IMG/VR virus record: IMGVR_UViG_3300046028_001986
Span: 1 to 64,000 of that record
DNA length: 64,000 bases
From: a virus
Strand: one strand, 5' to 3'
Shown in pieces: positions 16,139-24,647 of this stretch. The number at the start of each line of letters is the position of its first letter. The stretch's first letter is position 1. The notes under the pieces are model-generated. The model searched no databases, was not told the origin of the DNA, and saw only the letters and a list, made by a program, of their open reading frames with translations. Position numbers and translations under genes: made by a program.

Positions 16139-16600
16139 TTACTTATCTTTTTGATGTGCGTCCGCAACTCGTTTACGTAGACTTGAACTACTGAAACTGT
16201 GATCACGCTCATTAAATACTATTTCAATTCTGCGAGTTTGACAAATATCGCTACCCGTAAAATCCTTATCTTTGTATTCTACACCCAAGATACGAACATC
16301 AATAGGTAGTATGAGTAGAATATCTTCCAAGTCCTTCTCAGTATTGTAAACAACAATTTCATCTACAAAACGGACAGCACTTAAACTAATCTGCCTCTCA
16401 ACAATACTTTGAATAGGAGCATTCTTCTCCGCTCTATCCCATTGTGCGTTATTCTGCAAACCAGCAATAAGATAGTCGCAATGATTTTTAGCTTCACTAA
16501 GCATTGCAATATGCCCGGCATGTAGAATATCAAATTGGGAGAATACGATACCTATCTTAAGCCCTTGTTGTTTTAGTTCTTTGATTCTGTTGAATATCAT
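16139..16600 (-). CDS. Cytidylyltransferase-family nucleotidyltransferase (HxGH)
   Basis: 153 residues from the ATG at 16600, which overlaps the upstream stop by ATGA; a GTG at 16618 is an alternative. Signature 'KIGIVFSQFDILHAGHIAMLSEAK' (HxGH) and the C-terminal 'SFSSSSLRKRV' (S-x-x-x-x-R) are those of glycerol-3-phosphate cytidylyltransferase/RfaE-like enzymes. Such enzymes activate small phosphorylated compounds with CTP or ATP. The substrate is unknown; the neighbours are deazaguanine genes. Confidence 0.8.
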   Translation of the reverse strand: MIFNRIKELKQQGLKIGIVFSQFDILHAGHIAMLSEAKNHCDYLIAGLQNNAQWDRAEKNAPIQSIVERQISLSAVRFVDEIVVYNTEKDLEDILLILPIDVRILGVEYKDKDFTGSDICQTRRIEIVFNERDHSFSSSSLRKRVADAHQKDK

Positions 16601-16833
16601 TTTTTTAATGTTCTCCACATCTTTATTTTAGAATGTTCATCAAGAAATTCTTCTTCGCCGGCGAATGTAGGTGAATCAGCCATAATCTCATCAAGCAACC
16701 ACTTGATACGATGTAAGTCTTTTTTGATTTCAAACTGATTGAAACCATCGTTGTAGTTGCTATGCAATTCTATTCCAGCTGTGTAAATTTGATGATGAAC
16801 ACCGGTATAGTCCATTGGTTTACGAAATCCCAT
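16597..16833 (-). CDS. Conserved phage hypothetical protein
   Basis: 78 residues beginning MGFRKPMDYTGVHHQIYTAG. The frame is open upstream to 16908, but the ATG at 16833 has AGAGGA at ideal spacing and matches the usual family start. The pattern 'HRIKWLLDEIMADSPTFAGEEEFLDE' is recognisable from other phage genomes; function unknown. It overlaps the membrane protein gene by 14 nt. Confidence 0.7.
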   Translation of the reverse strand: MGFRKPMDYTGVHHQIYTAGIELHSNYNDGFNQFEIKKDLHRIKWLLDEIMADSPTFAGEEEFLDEHSKIKMWRTLKK

Positions 16834-17002
16834 TTTTTCCTCTGCATGTACAGTTACGACCTTGATTACAATTTCCGGTACATACCGAGTTTGTACTTTT
16901 CCAAGCATTAGTAAATATTGATATAAATGCTGCTAGCAGTGGATTTAGTATATATCCAATTATAATTCCCATCATCAAATTGTCTATATTGATCCAGTTC
17001 AT
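16820..17002 (-). CDS. Small membrane protein with Cys-rich tail
   Basis: 60 residues. 'LMMGIIIGYILNPLLAAFISIF' is one transmembrane helix. The tail 'CTGNCNQGRNCTCRGK' is a Cys-rich motif that I recall at the C-terminus of several small phage membrane proteins, possibly metal-binding or disulfide-bonded. The ATG overlaps the folE stop (TAATG at 17000-17004). Function unknown. Confidence 0.65.
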   Translation of the reverse strand: MNWINIDNLMMGIIIGYILNPLLAAFISIFTNAWKSTNSVCTGNCNQGRNCTCRGKNGIS

Positions 17003-17676
17003 TATCGTCCCCTTGCTAATTGATAGAATTCTGCTCTAGCTGCTGGATCAGTTTTAAACCCACCACCTAATCTACTTGTTACAGTACTACTACCCGTATC
17101 CTCAACTCCCCTGCTTTTCACACAGTAATGTTGTGCGTCAACCATAACCGCAACATCTTCTGTTTCAAGTATGTATTGTAATGCGTGAAAGACTTGTTCT
17201 GTTAATCGTTCTTGGATTTGTGGTCGCTTGCTAAAGTATTCTACGATACGATTGATTTTACTCAATCCAAGTACCTTTTGTTTAGGCACATATGCGACAG
17301 TTGCTAGACCGGAGATAATCACTAAATGATGTTCACAATTACTTTGTACATTAATATTGCGTTCACATACCATTTCATTGTACTTCATTTTGTTATCAAC
17401 TGCGGTACATTTAGGGAATGCTTCGTAATCAAGACCCCAAAAGATTTCGTTGACATACATTTTTGCTACACGCTTTGGGGTATCCATTAAACTATCGTCT
17501 GATAAGTCAAGACCTAAGATACGCATAATATGTGCAAAGTGCGCTTCAATATGGTCTATCTTTTCTTTACGGTCGTAGTTGTTTGGGATAGTAGGAGTTT
17601 CAACTCCCATCTTAACTAAATGTTCGTGTACTCGTTGACCCAACTCTGGGTCTGTTTTTTGCTTATTATACGCCAT
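17002..17676 (-). CDS. folE: GTP cyclohydrolase I FolE
   Basis: 224 residues, typical length. It converts GTP to 7,8-dihydroneopterin triphosphate, the first step toward deazaguanine. Family motifs: 'TPKRVAKMYVNEIFWGL', 'NVQSNCEHHLVIISGLATVAYVP' (zinc Cys and His), 'GLSKINRIVEYFSKRPQIQERLT', and 'DAQHYCVKSRGVEDTGSSTVTSRLGG'. It opens the run leading to queD and queE. A late-type GATAAATA box lies about 65 nt upstream; an AAGGTTATCT stretch precedes the ATG as a weak binding site. Confidence 0.95.
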   Translation of the reverse strand: MAYNKQKTDPELGQRVHEHLVKMGVETPTIPNNYDRKEKIDHIEAHFAHIMRILGLDLSDDSLMDTPKRVAKMYVNEIFWGLDYEAFPKCTAVDNKMKYNEMVCERNINVQSNCEHHLVIISGLATVAYVPKQKVLGLSKINRIVEYFSKRPQIQERLTEQVFHALQYILETEDVAVMVDAQHYCVKSRGVEDTGSSTVTSRLGGGFKTDPAARAEFYQLARGR

Positions 17677-17741
17677 AGATAACCTTCCTTTGTGATGGTT
17701 TTTGTTTTGAAATGTAAACTACCGTTGTGTATCTTACATTT

Positions 17742-17749
17742 TATTTATC
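17742..17749 (-). promoter_or_regulatory. GATAAATA box upstream of folE
   Basis: Minus-strand GATAAATA followed by AAAATGTAAGATAC, about 65 nt before the folE start. It matches the late-type boxes seen elsewhere in the window. If active it would give late or middle expression of the modification genes. Confidence 0.4.
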
Positions 17750-17754
17750 ACAGA

Positions 17755-17857
17755 TTAAGCCTTAGCTTCTTTTCTTGCTGCTTTTTCAGCGGTAATTTCG
17801 TTACGGCGATCCTTAACCGCTTTAGCTAGTTCACCCAATACCTCATGGACGAACCGT
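17755..17857 (-). other. Coding-like extension in the +1 frame of the preceding gene
   Basis: The +1 frame reads 'RFVHEVLGELAKAVKDRRN' and 'EITAEKAARKEAKA' before a TAA. This amphipathic, Lys/Glu/Ala-rich sequence looks like real protein, while the same frame further upstream (Thr/Asn/Ile mixture) does not. There is no ATG at its head; a TTG near 17828 with GAGG only 2 nt away is a poor start. It could be read by +1 slippage around CAGGAAACGGTTC, or reflect a mutation or sequencing error. Confidence 0.4.
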
Positions 17858-18049
17858 TTCCTGCCACTGATCTCTTGCAACTTTACCAGATGCAAGTTTT
17901 GTATACTGACGATACACATAACTACGTTGGTCGTAGAGTTCTGCTTCGTTGTACTTATAACCAAAATCCACACAGAATGTTAGATATTTCTCTAGGTCCT
18001 CAAAGATTTGAGTAACACGTGGGTTTGATTGAAAAGTTTGTTTTGCCAT
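17843..18049 (-). CDS. Small phage protein, possibly frameshifted at its 3' end
   Basis: 68 residues, MAKQTFQSNPRVTQIFEDLEKYLTFCVDFGYKYNEAELY then 'RSYVYRQYTKLASGKVARDQWQE'. From memory this is a conserved small phage protein of unknown function. The frame stops at 17843, but a well-formed helical, charged sequence continues in the next frame to 17755 (see next entry), suggesting either a +1 frameshift or a downstream ORF without an obvious start. Confidence 0.65.
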   Translation of the reverse strand: MAKQTFQSNPRVTQIFEDLEKYLTFCVDFGYKYNEAELYDQRSYVYRQYTKLASGKVARDQWQETVRP

Positions 18050-18061
18050 GTTATATTCCTT

Positions 18062-18514
18062 TTAAATAGCGAGTGATTGATACGGGTGAGTTTTACTATA
18101 AAAAATCGTAGCACCATTCTCATTGTCCTCTGAGACTGTGATAGTGATATTACGATTTGGATACCGAGTTGCAATAACCTCATAAAGATCATCACTAATC
18201 ATTTCACAACTTTTATGGTTCAATTCAAGAATATTACCGGCATAGAGATTTTCTAACCAGCGTTTTACTTGAATAAATTCCAAATCACGGTCGTTGTGAA
18301 ATACTTCCATAGTCACTTCAAAATGAAAGATGTGACGATGCAAAGTTCCTAAAAAGCTAACATCATACTCATCACCTGTAGCAAGTGCTGGGTCTGTTGC
18401 TGCTGCCGGGTAACAATGAATACCCTCTTTCTGAAAACGTACAAAAATTGTACGAATTGCTTTTTCTTTAATGCGCTGCCGCTTTTCTGCTTGTGCTTGT
18501 ATCATCTGTTCCAT
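18062..18514 (-). CDS. Possible QueD/PTPS-like protein
   Basis: 150 residues. After an N-terminal helix it has 'YDVSFLGTLHRHIFHFEVTMEVFHND', 'EFIQVKRWLENLY', 'LELNHKSCEMISDDLYEVI' and 'ITITVSEDNENGATIFY'. This order (His-rich strand, long helix, Asn-His before a Cys/Glu helix, final strand with Glu) resembles the T-fold of 6-pyruvoyl-tetrahydropterin synthases. The location among deazaguanine genes supports a pterin-related role, but the canonical Cys and HGH are not clearly present. It may be a divergent, non-catalytic relative. Confidence 0.5.
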   Translation of the reverse strand: MEQMIQAQAEKRQRIKEKAIRTIFVRFQKEGIHCYPAAATDPALATGDEYDVSFLGTLHRHIFHFEVTMEVFHNDRDLEFIQVKRWLENLYAGNILELNHKSCEMISDDLYEVIATRYPNRNITITVSEDNENGATIFYSKTHPYQSLAI

Positions 18515-18681
18515 TATCTATCCCTTTTGTAATCATATGTATCACGTATACTTGCCCACTGCAACTTATTAAGTCGCTGTATGTTATAGTATATCATACT
18601 ATGTTGTGATTGCATAGCTTTACGGGAATCTTTGTCAAAGTTATCAACCTTTTTTTCTATTGCAATTTGTTGGCTATACAT
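18514..18681 (-). CDS. Small helical phage protein (55 residues)
   Basis: MYSQQIAIEKKVDNFDKDSR then 'AMQSQHSMIYYNIQRLNKLQW' and 'ASIRDTYDYKRDR'. The ATG has TTTTGGAG 5 nt upstream and starts 1 nt after the DpdA stop; its own stop overlaps the next start as TAATG. Predicted to be mostly helical. Function unknown. Confidence 0.6.
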   Translation of the reverse strand: MYSQQIAIEKKVDNFDKDSRKAMQSQHSMIYYNIQRLNKLQWASIRDTYDYKRDR

Positions 18682-18682
18682 A

Positions 18683-20269
18683 TTACTCCAAAACTAATGC
18701 GATAGCATCATCACTATCTTCTAGTTCTTCTAACGGTTCTTCATCTACTGAAAACAATTCATCAAACATACTCATAGCATTAACAGTTTTCTTACCACTA
18801 ATACCCTGACTACCTGATTGGAATTGTTTCCAATAACTATTATGAAAATCAATCAAATCTAGTGATTCTTGTTTAGTTTTCTTTGCAAAGATTTCATCAA
18901 CTAATTGAGTAAAGAACCTATCACCTTCAAACTTATGTACTAACATCTTTGGAACTACACCTTGTTCATACTGACGATTAGCCTCTTGAACTGCATTCAT
19001 ATGCATCCAAACATTGTGACTTTGTAACAGTGTATAACTTAATGTATCCCAACTTGTTTTAGTTTCTTTACCGTGCTGTCCCAAGAAACCTACACCACGA
19101 TAACATAAATCTTTCATAACTAATGCATCAGTTACTGGACTATCTGTAAATAATTTATGTATACCATCAGCTAATACAGCATCACGATACTTGCGATTAT
19201 CATTGGCATAACTTTTCTTTTCAGCAGTCTTTTCCATGCTGTAAGACCATTTTTTATTATGCTGGATATTAGTATTGAAATATGCCAATCCTTTAGCAGC
19301 ACTAAAGAATGGGCTGGCACAGTCAAATGTAATTTGTAGTTTTGGATTATGATACTTTCGTATTGCCTTCTGTATATCAGTAAACAACACAGCATATTCC
19401 AAGATACTTGTTCCCAAGCAATGAATCAAATCATGCTTACCTTCAACTAACAATCCATCATGGATAATACCAACTAATCTACGTAGCATTAAATGTATAT
19501 CAATCTTGTTCTGTCCACCGAATGCCCAGCCATTGAAATGATTATCTGGAAAGATGTTAGTATCGCAATACTTTTTCATTTCTTCATACCAATCATCTGA
19601 TTGAGTATGATTGCGACCCTGTAATACATTTAATAACTTGCATTTCCCTGAGCGATTATTTATAAAGTATTCGTTATTAATATGTGTAGCTGCAATGGCT
19701 TCTTCAATAGTACTGATACCGTGTAAACTGTTGCCGTTCTTATCTTTCATTCCAAATGTAGTCAATGATTGACTTGGAATATCTAAACACATACCATAAT
19801 CCATGTATGTGTCCATCCAATTCAATACTGCTTTACGCTTTACCATAGCCCGTGGACAGTTGGGATCCTTCCAATCAGCTGGCCATTGACCTTTTAAAAT
19901 CTGAAAGCCACCACTATCGCCCAATATGAATGTACCTTCTTCACGTTCACGGATGATTGATTCACTTGAATCATCTTTGGTAGTATCCAAATTAGCGTGA
20001 CCAGCACTGTATAGTCCCCACTTGTAGTAGTAAAGACCTTCTTTGCTGTTAAGAAAGTTTAGTTTCTCTACATCACCTTTGAAACTGGCAGGGATACGTG
20101 CTTGGTCAAAATAGTTTTCACCCTTACGTTGCTTACCCAAGCCAGCAATATAAAAACTACTGACTGCGGGTAAGAACAATGCCCAATCTGGGTTATGCTT
20201 CGCTGATAGATTATCTTGTTTCAATTGATACTCTTGATCATTTCTTATTAGCTGGCAACAAGTAAACAT
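18683..20269 (-). CDS. dpdA: DpdA-like tRNA-guanine transglycosylase homolog (DNA deazaguanine insertion)
   Basis: 528 residues. TGT-fold signatures are present in order: 'FILGDSGGFQILKG' (catalytic Asp loop), 'GMCLDIPSQ', 'KLLNVLQGR', 'FNGWAFGGQNK' (TGT 'GLAVGE' counterpart), 'LIHCLGTS', 'QITFDCASPFF' (TGT nucleophile region). TGT relatives of this phage type (DpdA) swap guanine in DNA for a 7-deazaguanine. FolE, QueD and QueE alongside fit that role. The ATG at 20269 has no clear binding site and overlaps the clamp gene by 32 nt; a TTG at 20224 with AAGAG upstream, just after the clamp stop, is a plausible alternative start (MKQDNLSAKHNPDW). Confidence 0.8.
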   Translation of the reverse strand: MFTCCQLIRNDQEYQLKQDNLSAKHNPDWALFLPAVSSFYIAGLGKQRKGENYFDQARIPASFKGDVEKLNFLNSKEGLYYYKWGLYSAGHANLDTTKDDSSESIIREREEGTFILGDSGGFQILKGQWPADWKDPNCPRAMVKRKAVLNWMDTYMDYGMCLDIPSQSLTTFGMKDKNGNSLHGISTIEEAIAATHINNEYFINNRSGKCKLLNVLQGRNHTQSDDWYEEMKKYCDTNIFPDNHFNGWAFGGQNKIDIHLMLRRLVGIIHDGLLVEGKHDLIHCLGTSILEYAVLFTDIQKAIRKYHNPKLQITFDCASPFFSAAKGLAYFNTNIQHNKKWSYSMEKTAEKKSYANDNRKYRDAVLADGIHKLFTDSPVTDALVMKDLCYRGVGFLGQHGKETKTSWDTLSYTLLQSHNVWMHMNAVQEANRQYEQGVVPKMLVHKFEGDRFFTQLVDEIFAKKTKQESLDLIDFHNSYWKQFQSGSQGISGKKTVNAMSMFDELFSVDEEPLEELEDSDDAIALVLE

Positions 20270-20969
20270 AAATTGCTATACCACTATCAACTGTGATTTC
20301 CGTTGCACCTTGTTCACTAATCTTAACTGTCTTGTCCCCGACTAAATCCATGATACTCAAGAATTCTTTAACGGGCCACTTATGTGTACCAGCTAGTGTT
20401 CCGGTAACTGGAGTATTGAATACAAAGTTACCGCTATGTGTTGATGCGTCACCAAAGTATACTTTCAAATCACTTCCATCAGTTTTGAATACAAAATGAT
20501 CTTCTTCGCTATTTGCTTGTGATTGCTTCTTAAGTCGTTGAATACCAGCAATTGTAGGTTCAAATTCAACATTCCACTTAGCACCCTTAAAGGATACACT
20601 TTTAACTTTCTCGTCAACTACACTTTTAAGCATAAGACGATAATCATTAACAAAGTCACCACTCTTTGTTTCAAAGTGAATAGTAGAAGGTACATCTACC
20701 CCGTCACGTTGAGTACGAACAACATTAATTTTAGATGTTCCGTCATATTCATCAAACCCAATAATTGTCTTGAGTTTATTCAAGTTGGGCATTCCGAATA
20801 CACCAATAAAGTCGGCAATCGGATCTTTGAATGTACCACTAATAATTACGCTTTTGTTTTCTGCTACCGCATTGATTACTGTTTCAGTATCAGTACCTGT
20901 AACTTTAATCAGTTCAATTGTACCAAGACCAAGAGTATGATCAATTAAGTCTTTTAAAAAATCTTTCAT
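20238..20969 (-). CDS. 45: DNA polymerase sliding clamp (gp45-like)
   Basis: 243 residues from the ATG at 20969, which has AAAGGA at 7 nt; the longer frame to 21071 is rejected. Phage T4 gp45 is 228 residues. Recognisable elements are 'LIDHTLGLGTIELIKVTGT', 'GVFGMPNLNKLKTIIGF', 'SKINVVRTQRDGVDVPSTIHFET' and 'FNTPVTGTLAGTHKWPVKEFLSI'. It tethers the polymerase and, in T4, activates late promoters together with gp33/gp55. Next to DpdA and close to the polymerase gene. Confidence 0.88.
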   Translation of the reverse strand: MKDFLKDLIDHTLGLGTIELIKVTGTDTETVINAVAENKSVIISGTFKDPIADFIGVFGMPNLNKLKTIIGFDEYDGTSKINVVRTQRDGVDVPSTIHFETKSGDFVNDYRLMLKSVVDEKVKSVSFKGAKWNVEFEPTIAGIQRLKKQSQANSEEDHFVFKTDGSDLKVYFGDASTHSGNFVFNTPVTGTLAGTHKWPVKEFLSIMDLVGDKTVKISEQGATEITVDSGIAIYVYLLPANKK

Positions 20970-21028
20970 TTTGTTTCCTTTGTATGTTAAATTGTACACG
21001 TTTTTAATAAAATATGCATTTAATATGT

Positions 21029-21595
21029 TCACTTCCAATATGGGCCCCATGCCCAACAATTCAGTGACCATCGTTCACCTGCTGTTATTGGTTTTACTTC
21101 ATGTAAATAGAATGCAGGTAAAATGGTCAATGATCCTATTGTTTTACTTACCGCATTCCTAATTACATGAAGATTGCCTCCCTGATATTCTGATCCATCA
21201 GTTAATTGCAATAGCATTGTTAATTTTCGTTCAGTACCTGCTGTGCCATAATATTGGTCAACATGTTCTGTGACGTAATCTCCTTCGCTATATCTTTTTA
21301 TCTCATATTGTTCTACATGAGTTACATGAAAACCATAATAGTTAAACGCTTCTTCCCAAATAGGAGACAATATTTCGTGTAATTTATTGTCATTCCAATT
21401 TAAAGGTACTCTACAAGTATGGCATTCAATGTCCCAATGTTTGGGAGTACGATTAACAGAACGATGCCAGCCTGATTCACTGCTTAATGCAAACTCTCGT
21501 AGTGAATGGCAAATATCAAAACTTAATGCTTTTTCTTTTTTAAATAATTTTATTGGGAAACTATTATTTCTAGTAAATTCAATTTGTTGTATCAT
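21029..21595 (-). CDS. 2-oxoglutarate/Fe(II) oxygenase (prolyl-4-hydroxylase-like)
   Basis: 188 residues. The double-stranded beta-helix core shows 'VEQYEIKRYSEGDYVTEHVDQYY' (HxD iron ligands in EHVD), 'RKLTMLLQLTDGSEYQGGNLHV' and 'GSLTILPAFYLHEVKPITAGERWSLNCW' (distal His and 2OG-binding Arg). This order is that of P4H-type phage hydroxylases. The target, protein or nucleic acid, is unknown. T4-like environmental phages often carry such genes beside polymerase. Confidence 0.85.
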   Translation of the reverse strand: MIQQIEFTRNNSFPIKLFKKEKALSFDICHSLREFALSSESGWHRSVNRTPKHWDIECHTCRVPLNWNDNKLHEILSPIWEEAFNYYGFHVTHVEQYEIKRYSEGDYVTEHVDQYYGTAGTERKLTMLLQLTDGSEYQGGNLHVIRNAVSKTIGSLTILPAFYLHEVKPITAGERWSLNCWAWGPYWK

Positions 21596-21624
21596 AATAA
21601 TATATTTAAATGTCCCTGTTGCGT

Positions 21625-21653
21625 ATTATAACGGAATATTTTACTAAAAGCAA
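21625..21653 (-). promoter_or_regulatory. Possible sigma70 promoter for the oxygenase gene
   Basis: Minus-strand TTGCTT (21648-21653), 17-nt spacer, TATAAT (21625-21630), about 29 nt before the ATG at 21595. The -10 is perfect, the -35 only half matches. Confidence 0.4.
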
Positions 21654-21660
21654 TAGCAGT

Positions 21661-24366
21661 TTACCCGAAGCTGAACAAATCATCAAATGTTGAGTTAACA
21701 TCAGTATTACTTCTGATATCCCAATCCAATACACCAAGTAAGTTGTCTATCTTCTCATCTACTAGTGTTGATTCCATTAGTAAATCATCAAATGGCAAGT
21801 CTTTGAACCATTGTGGTAATCTTAATTCATCAACCGGATATGCAATACTAGTGAATCCCAATGCATTATCTTTGAGTTTACATACAACAATCTTCATACC
21901 ATCTATAATCTTTTGACTGTAATTATCCCCGTATACTCTGCGTAGATAGTTCCAGTTAATTGCTGCTCGGGCATGACCAACACCACACTTGCCCGACTTT
22001 TCAAACTCAATAGTATGTTTAGTTAGATTGTTAACACTCTTTGGTGATCCCTTTGTCCAGCTATCTTGTTCAGACAACTTGTTTTTGAATTCTTTAACCA
22101 TTTCAATAACTTTGTCCCGCTGCTCACCAGCAAGGACCTTTGTAAGCACCGTCATTAAGAATTCTTGTATATACTTTGGGGTATCGGCACGCTTTAAGTC
22201 AAGGCCCGTCGCTTTGATATCACCATTCTTACCATTGATATCTTTACGCTTGCCTTCTTTATCAAAGATATTGATGGCATAGCGTTTCTTTGTGATGAAG
22301 ATAGCACGATCACCAATCAATTCACGACCAGCTTTGATGATTTCACCGTTCTTTCTTGGGGCATGAAATGCCTTTTCCATGAATGCAGGGAATGATTCAT
22401 TTGCTTGATCAGCTATACTATCATACAAGCCGATACAAGTTTCTTTGTTCCACTCTAGTTCACCACTTGCTATTTGTGTTTTGAGAATAGGATATGCAGT
22501 AAAATAACATGAGTCAGTATCTCCATACACAATAGCTTGACCATCATGTGAATATTCACCTGCGATTGTTTCATTGATTGTACTCATCATATGCTTAACA
22601 ATCTGACGACCACTCAAGGTAACACTTTGACCGATGCGCTTATCATAGAATCTGCAATGCTCATTCAACAACGCACCATATGCTGAGTTCAACAAAATTT
22701 TACGAACAAGCTGACGCTTATCAAAATATTCATATTGATCAGTGCCATAAGCTGATTTAGCTTTAGCTTGCATTTCTTTACGCTCACTATACCAGCGAGT
22801 AAGTAGTCCAGGGACTACACCCTCTTTTTCGTAAGTAAAGATAGTAGCATTAGCTGACAACATCCATGGGCGATTGCTATCAAAAATCATCTTCCAAATC
22901 TCGGCTGCACTCATCTCTACTGACCTGCCATCTTCGTAGTCTAATGTCAGTATTGTTCCGCGTTCTTGATTCATAATAGCAGTATATTCTAATACGCTAA
23001 ACAAGTTTTCCCAAAGAATAGCACCAGTAACGTCCTCGTCACCCTCTTTGAATCGTTTCTTAACGCTAGCAAGTTGCTTGCCTTTGTCGTCCATATACTT
23101 GTCAGTTAATGTCTGTCGGACTTGACCGATGATGGTTTCTCCTGCCATGTTGAGGGCACGAATAACCGAGGGATAGAGCGAGTTGATGTCAACTGCTCCG
23201 ACATATTCGTGCATGCCTCTTTTCGGCGTAGCAACGAAGGCACCTGCTGCTGTCGTTGTTTCTTCTGCATTTTCAATCTTTCGTTTTTTGTCTGGCACTA
23301 CCAATCCACGTTCGTGGGCTTCATTAAAAATTGCCATCTCAACCATTGCTACTGAACCCATGACTGTTGGAAGCAGTACAGTGTTCTCGTGCGCCAATTG
23401 ATTAGCAAGTTCTAAAAACTTAAGTTTGTTGTGAATCTTCACCAACAACATAGTATCTTGTCTGTTGTATTCAATAAACTTTTTAAAGTCTTTGTTATAC
23501 AATTGATCTAGCGTACCTTCGTATTGAGTTTTGTTTTCTCCTACTTCCATTTCACCAATCGCATCTAACTTGTAGCTGTGACGGGATTCATAGTTGTATT
23601 TCTTGTAGAGTTGTAAGTAGTCCAAATGAATACGACCAACTAAGTCGTATGTTTGTTCTTCTTTACCAAACCGTTCATATGTGCGTGGTTTAGGCAGTTG
23701 ACCCATCAAACAAAACTTGCGTGTATCATCTTTACTCATTACTCGGGTAACCCGATTAACCATGTAAGGTATGTCATATCCTTCTGAGTTCCAACCAGTC
23801 AATACATCAGCATCTTCAATGAGTTGAAAGAAAACATCAAACATATCCTTCTCATTGGCAAAAAGTAAACAGTTTTCAAACTCATTACAAATTTCCTGTG
23901 CTGTTTCTTTACTCATATGCTTGGGAGCAATGACCAATGTAACCAATTGATCCAGCCAATCTAGATAACAACTGATAGCGGTTACTGGATTGAACGGATC
24001 GGTTGTTGGACTAAACCCCTTAATCGGATCAAAATCAGTTTCAATGTCAAAGAAGCAAGTATGCAGATTGGGAACATCTGCCTTAAGATAGTTTTCACTA
24101 AGGCAACGAAACACCACTGGTACATCACTTTCAAATAATTTCTTACCTGAATGGATGCGTCTTTCTTTTTCAAACTCTTGTCGTTTGCGTGTGCTGAAAC
24201 GATTTACGGGGTCACCGTATATACTGCGATACTTGCCCTTACGATCAGGATAATACAGTACATAGTTTGTGGAATATTCTTTGTATTGACGCTTGCCATT
24301 CTTATCCCGTTCTACTACAAAAATTTTATCTTCATCTCTGGAATGTATTGCATCCACATATGACAT
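21661..24366 (-). CDS. 43: DNA polymerase, family B (T4 gp43-like)
   Basis: 901 residues, almost the length of T4 gp43 (898). It has proofreading exonuclease motifs 'TCFFDIETDFDP' (D107, E109), 'VLTGWNSEGYDIPYMVNR' and 'YNRQDTMLLVKI'. Polymerase motifs are 'YVGAVDINSLYPSVIRALNM' (motif A), 'RKILLNSAYGALLNE' (motif B) and 'AIVYGDTDSCYF' (motif C, catalytic Asp pair). All catalytic residues are present. The start overlaps the DsbA-like stop by one base (24366). It is the replicative polymerase, working with the clamp at 20238 and loader at 45724. Confidence 0.97.
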   Translation of the reverse strand: MSYVDAIHSRDEDKIFVVERDKNGKRQYKEYSTNYVLYYPDRKGKYRSIYGDPVNRFSTRKRQEFEKERRIHSGKKLFESDVPVVFRCLSENYLKADVPNLHTCFFDIETDFDPIKGFSPTTDPFNPVTAISCYLDWLDQLVTLVIAPKHMSKETAQEICNEFENCLLFANEKDMFDVFFQLIEDADVLTGWNSEGYDIPYMVNRVTRVMSKDDTRKFCLMGQLPKPRTYERFGKEEQTYDLVGRIHLDYLQLYKKYNYESRHSYKLDAIGEMEVGENKTQYEGTLDQLYNKDFKKFIEYNRQDTMLLVKIHNKLKFLELANQLAHENTVLLPTVMGSVAMVEMAIFNEAHERGLVVPDKKRKIENAEETTTAAGAFVATPKRGMHEYVGAVDINSLYPSVIRALNMAGETIIGQVRQTLTDKYMDDKGKQLASVKKRFKEGDEDVTGAILWENLFSVLEYTAIMNQERGTILTLDYEDGRSVEMSAAEIWKMIFDSNRPWMLSANATIFTYEKEGVVPGLLTRWYSERKEMQAKAKSAYGTDQYEYFDKRQLVRKILLNSAYGALLNEHCRFYDKRIGQSVTLSGRQIVKHMMSTINETIAGEYSHDGQAIVYGDTDSCYFTAYPILKTQIASGELEWNKETCIGLYDSIADQANESFPAFMEKAFHAPRKNGEIIKAGRELIGDRAIFITKKRYAINIFDKEGKRKDINGKNGDIKATGLDLKRADTPKYIQEFLMTVLTKVLAGEQRDKVIEMVKEFKNKLSEQDSWTKGSPKSVNNLTKHTIEFEKSGKCGVGHARAAINWNYLRRVYGDNYSQKIIDGMKIVVCKLKDNALGFTSIAYPVDELRLPQWFKDLPFDDLLMESTLVDEKIDNLLGVLDWDIRSNTDVNSTFDDLFSFG

Positions 24367-24626
24367 TATAAAGTTTTTCCCACAGTTTCCAAAATTGTCA
24401 CAAGTTCTTCGTGGTCAGCAGTGGTTTGGCCAAGACTTGCTTTGTGTGCCACAGAGATTGCTTTCTTAAGTATACTAGGCTTAACTTCTAGTTCTTCACC
24501 AATAGCCTTAATAGTATCGGATAGTCCCTCACGAAGGGTATCAATCTCATGTAGGACTACCATTCCTTCATTCACCAATTGGGTTAACTTAATTTTTTGC
24601 TCACCTGTAAACATTTTTGCTGACAT
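24366..24626 (-). CDS. dsbA: DsbA-like small DNA-binding protein
   Basis: 86 residues: 'LVNEGMVVLHEIDTLREGLSDT', 'IKAIGEELEVKPSILKKAI', 'DHEELVTILETVG'. Length and the layout (helix, 'K.I.EEL.VK...LKKAI', acidic C-terminal helix) match T4 DsbA (89 residues), a dsDNA-binding protein affecting late transcription; in marine T4-like phages it is commonly found near polymerase. AAGGAG lies 8 nt before the ATG, downstream of a clear sigma70 promoter. Confidence 0.65.
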   Translation of the reverse strand: MSAKMFTGEQKIKLTQLVNEGMVVLHEIDTLREGLSDTIKAIGEELEVKPSILKKAISVAHKASLGQTTADHEELVTILETVGKTL

Positions 24627-24647
24627 AAAAACTCCTTATAAAAATAT

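Noticed and set aside
20238-21071. Longer sliding clamp with 34 extra N-terminal residues
   Set aside because: The extra part overlaps the oxygenase gene and lacks a binding site, while the ATG at 20969 has AAAGGA.
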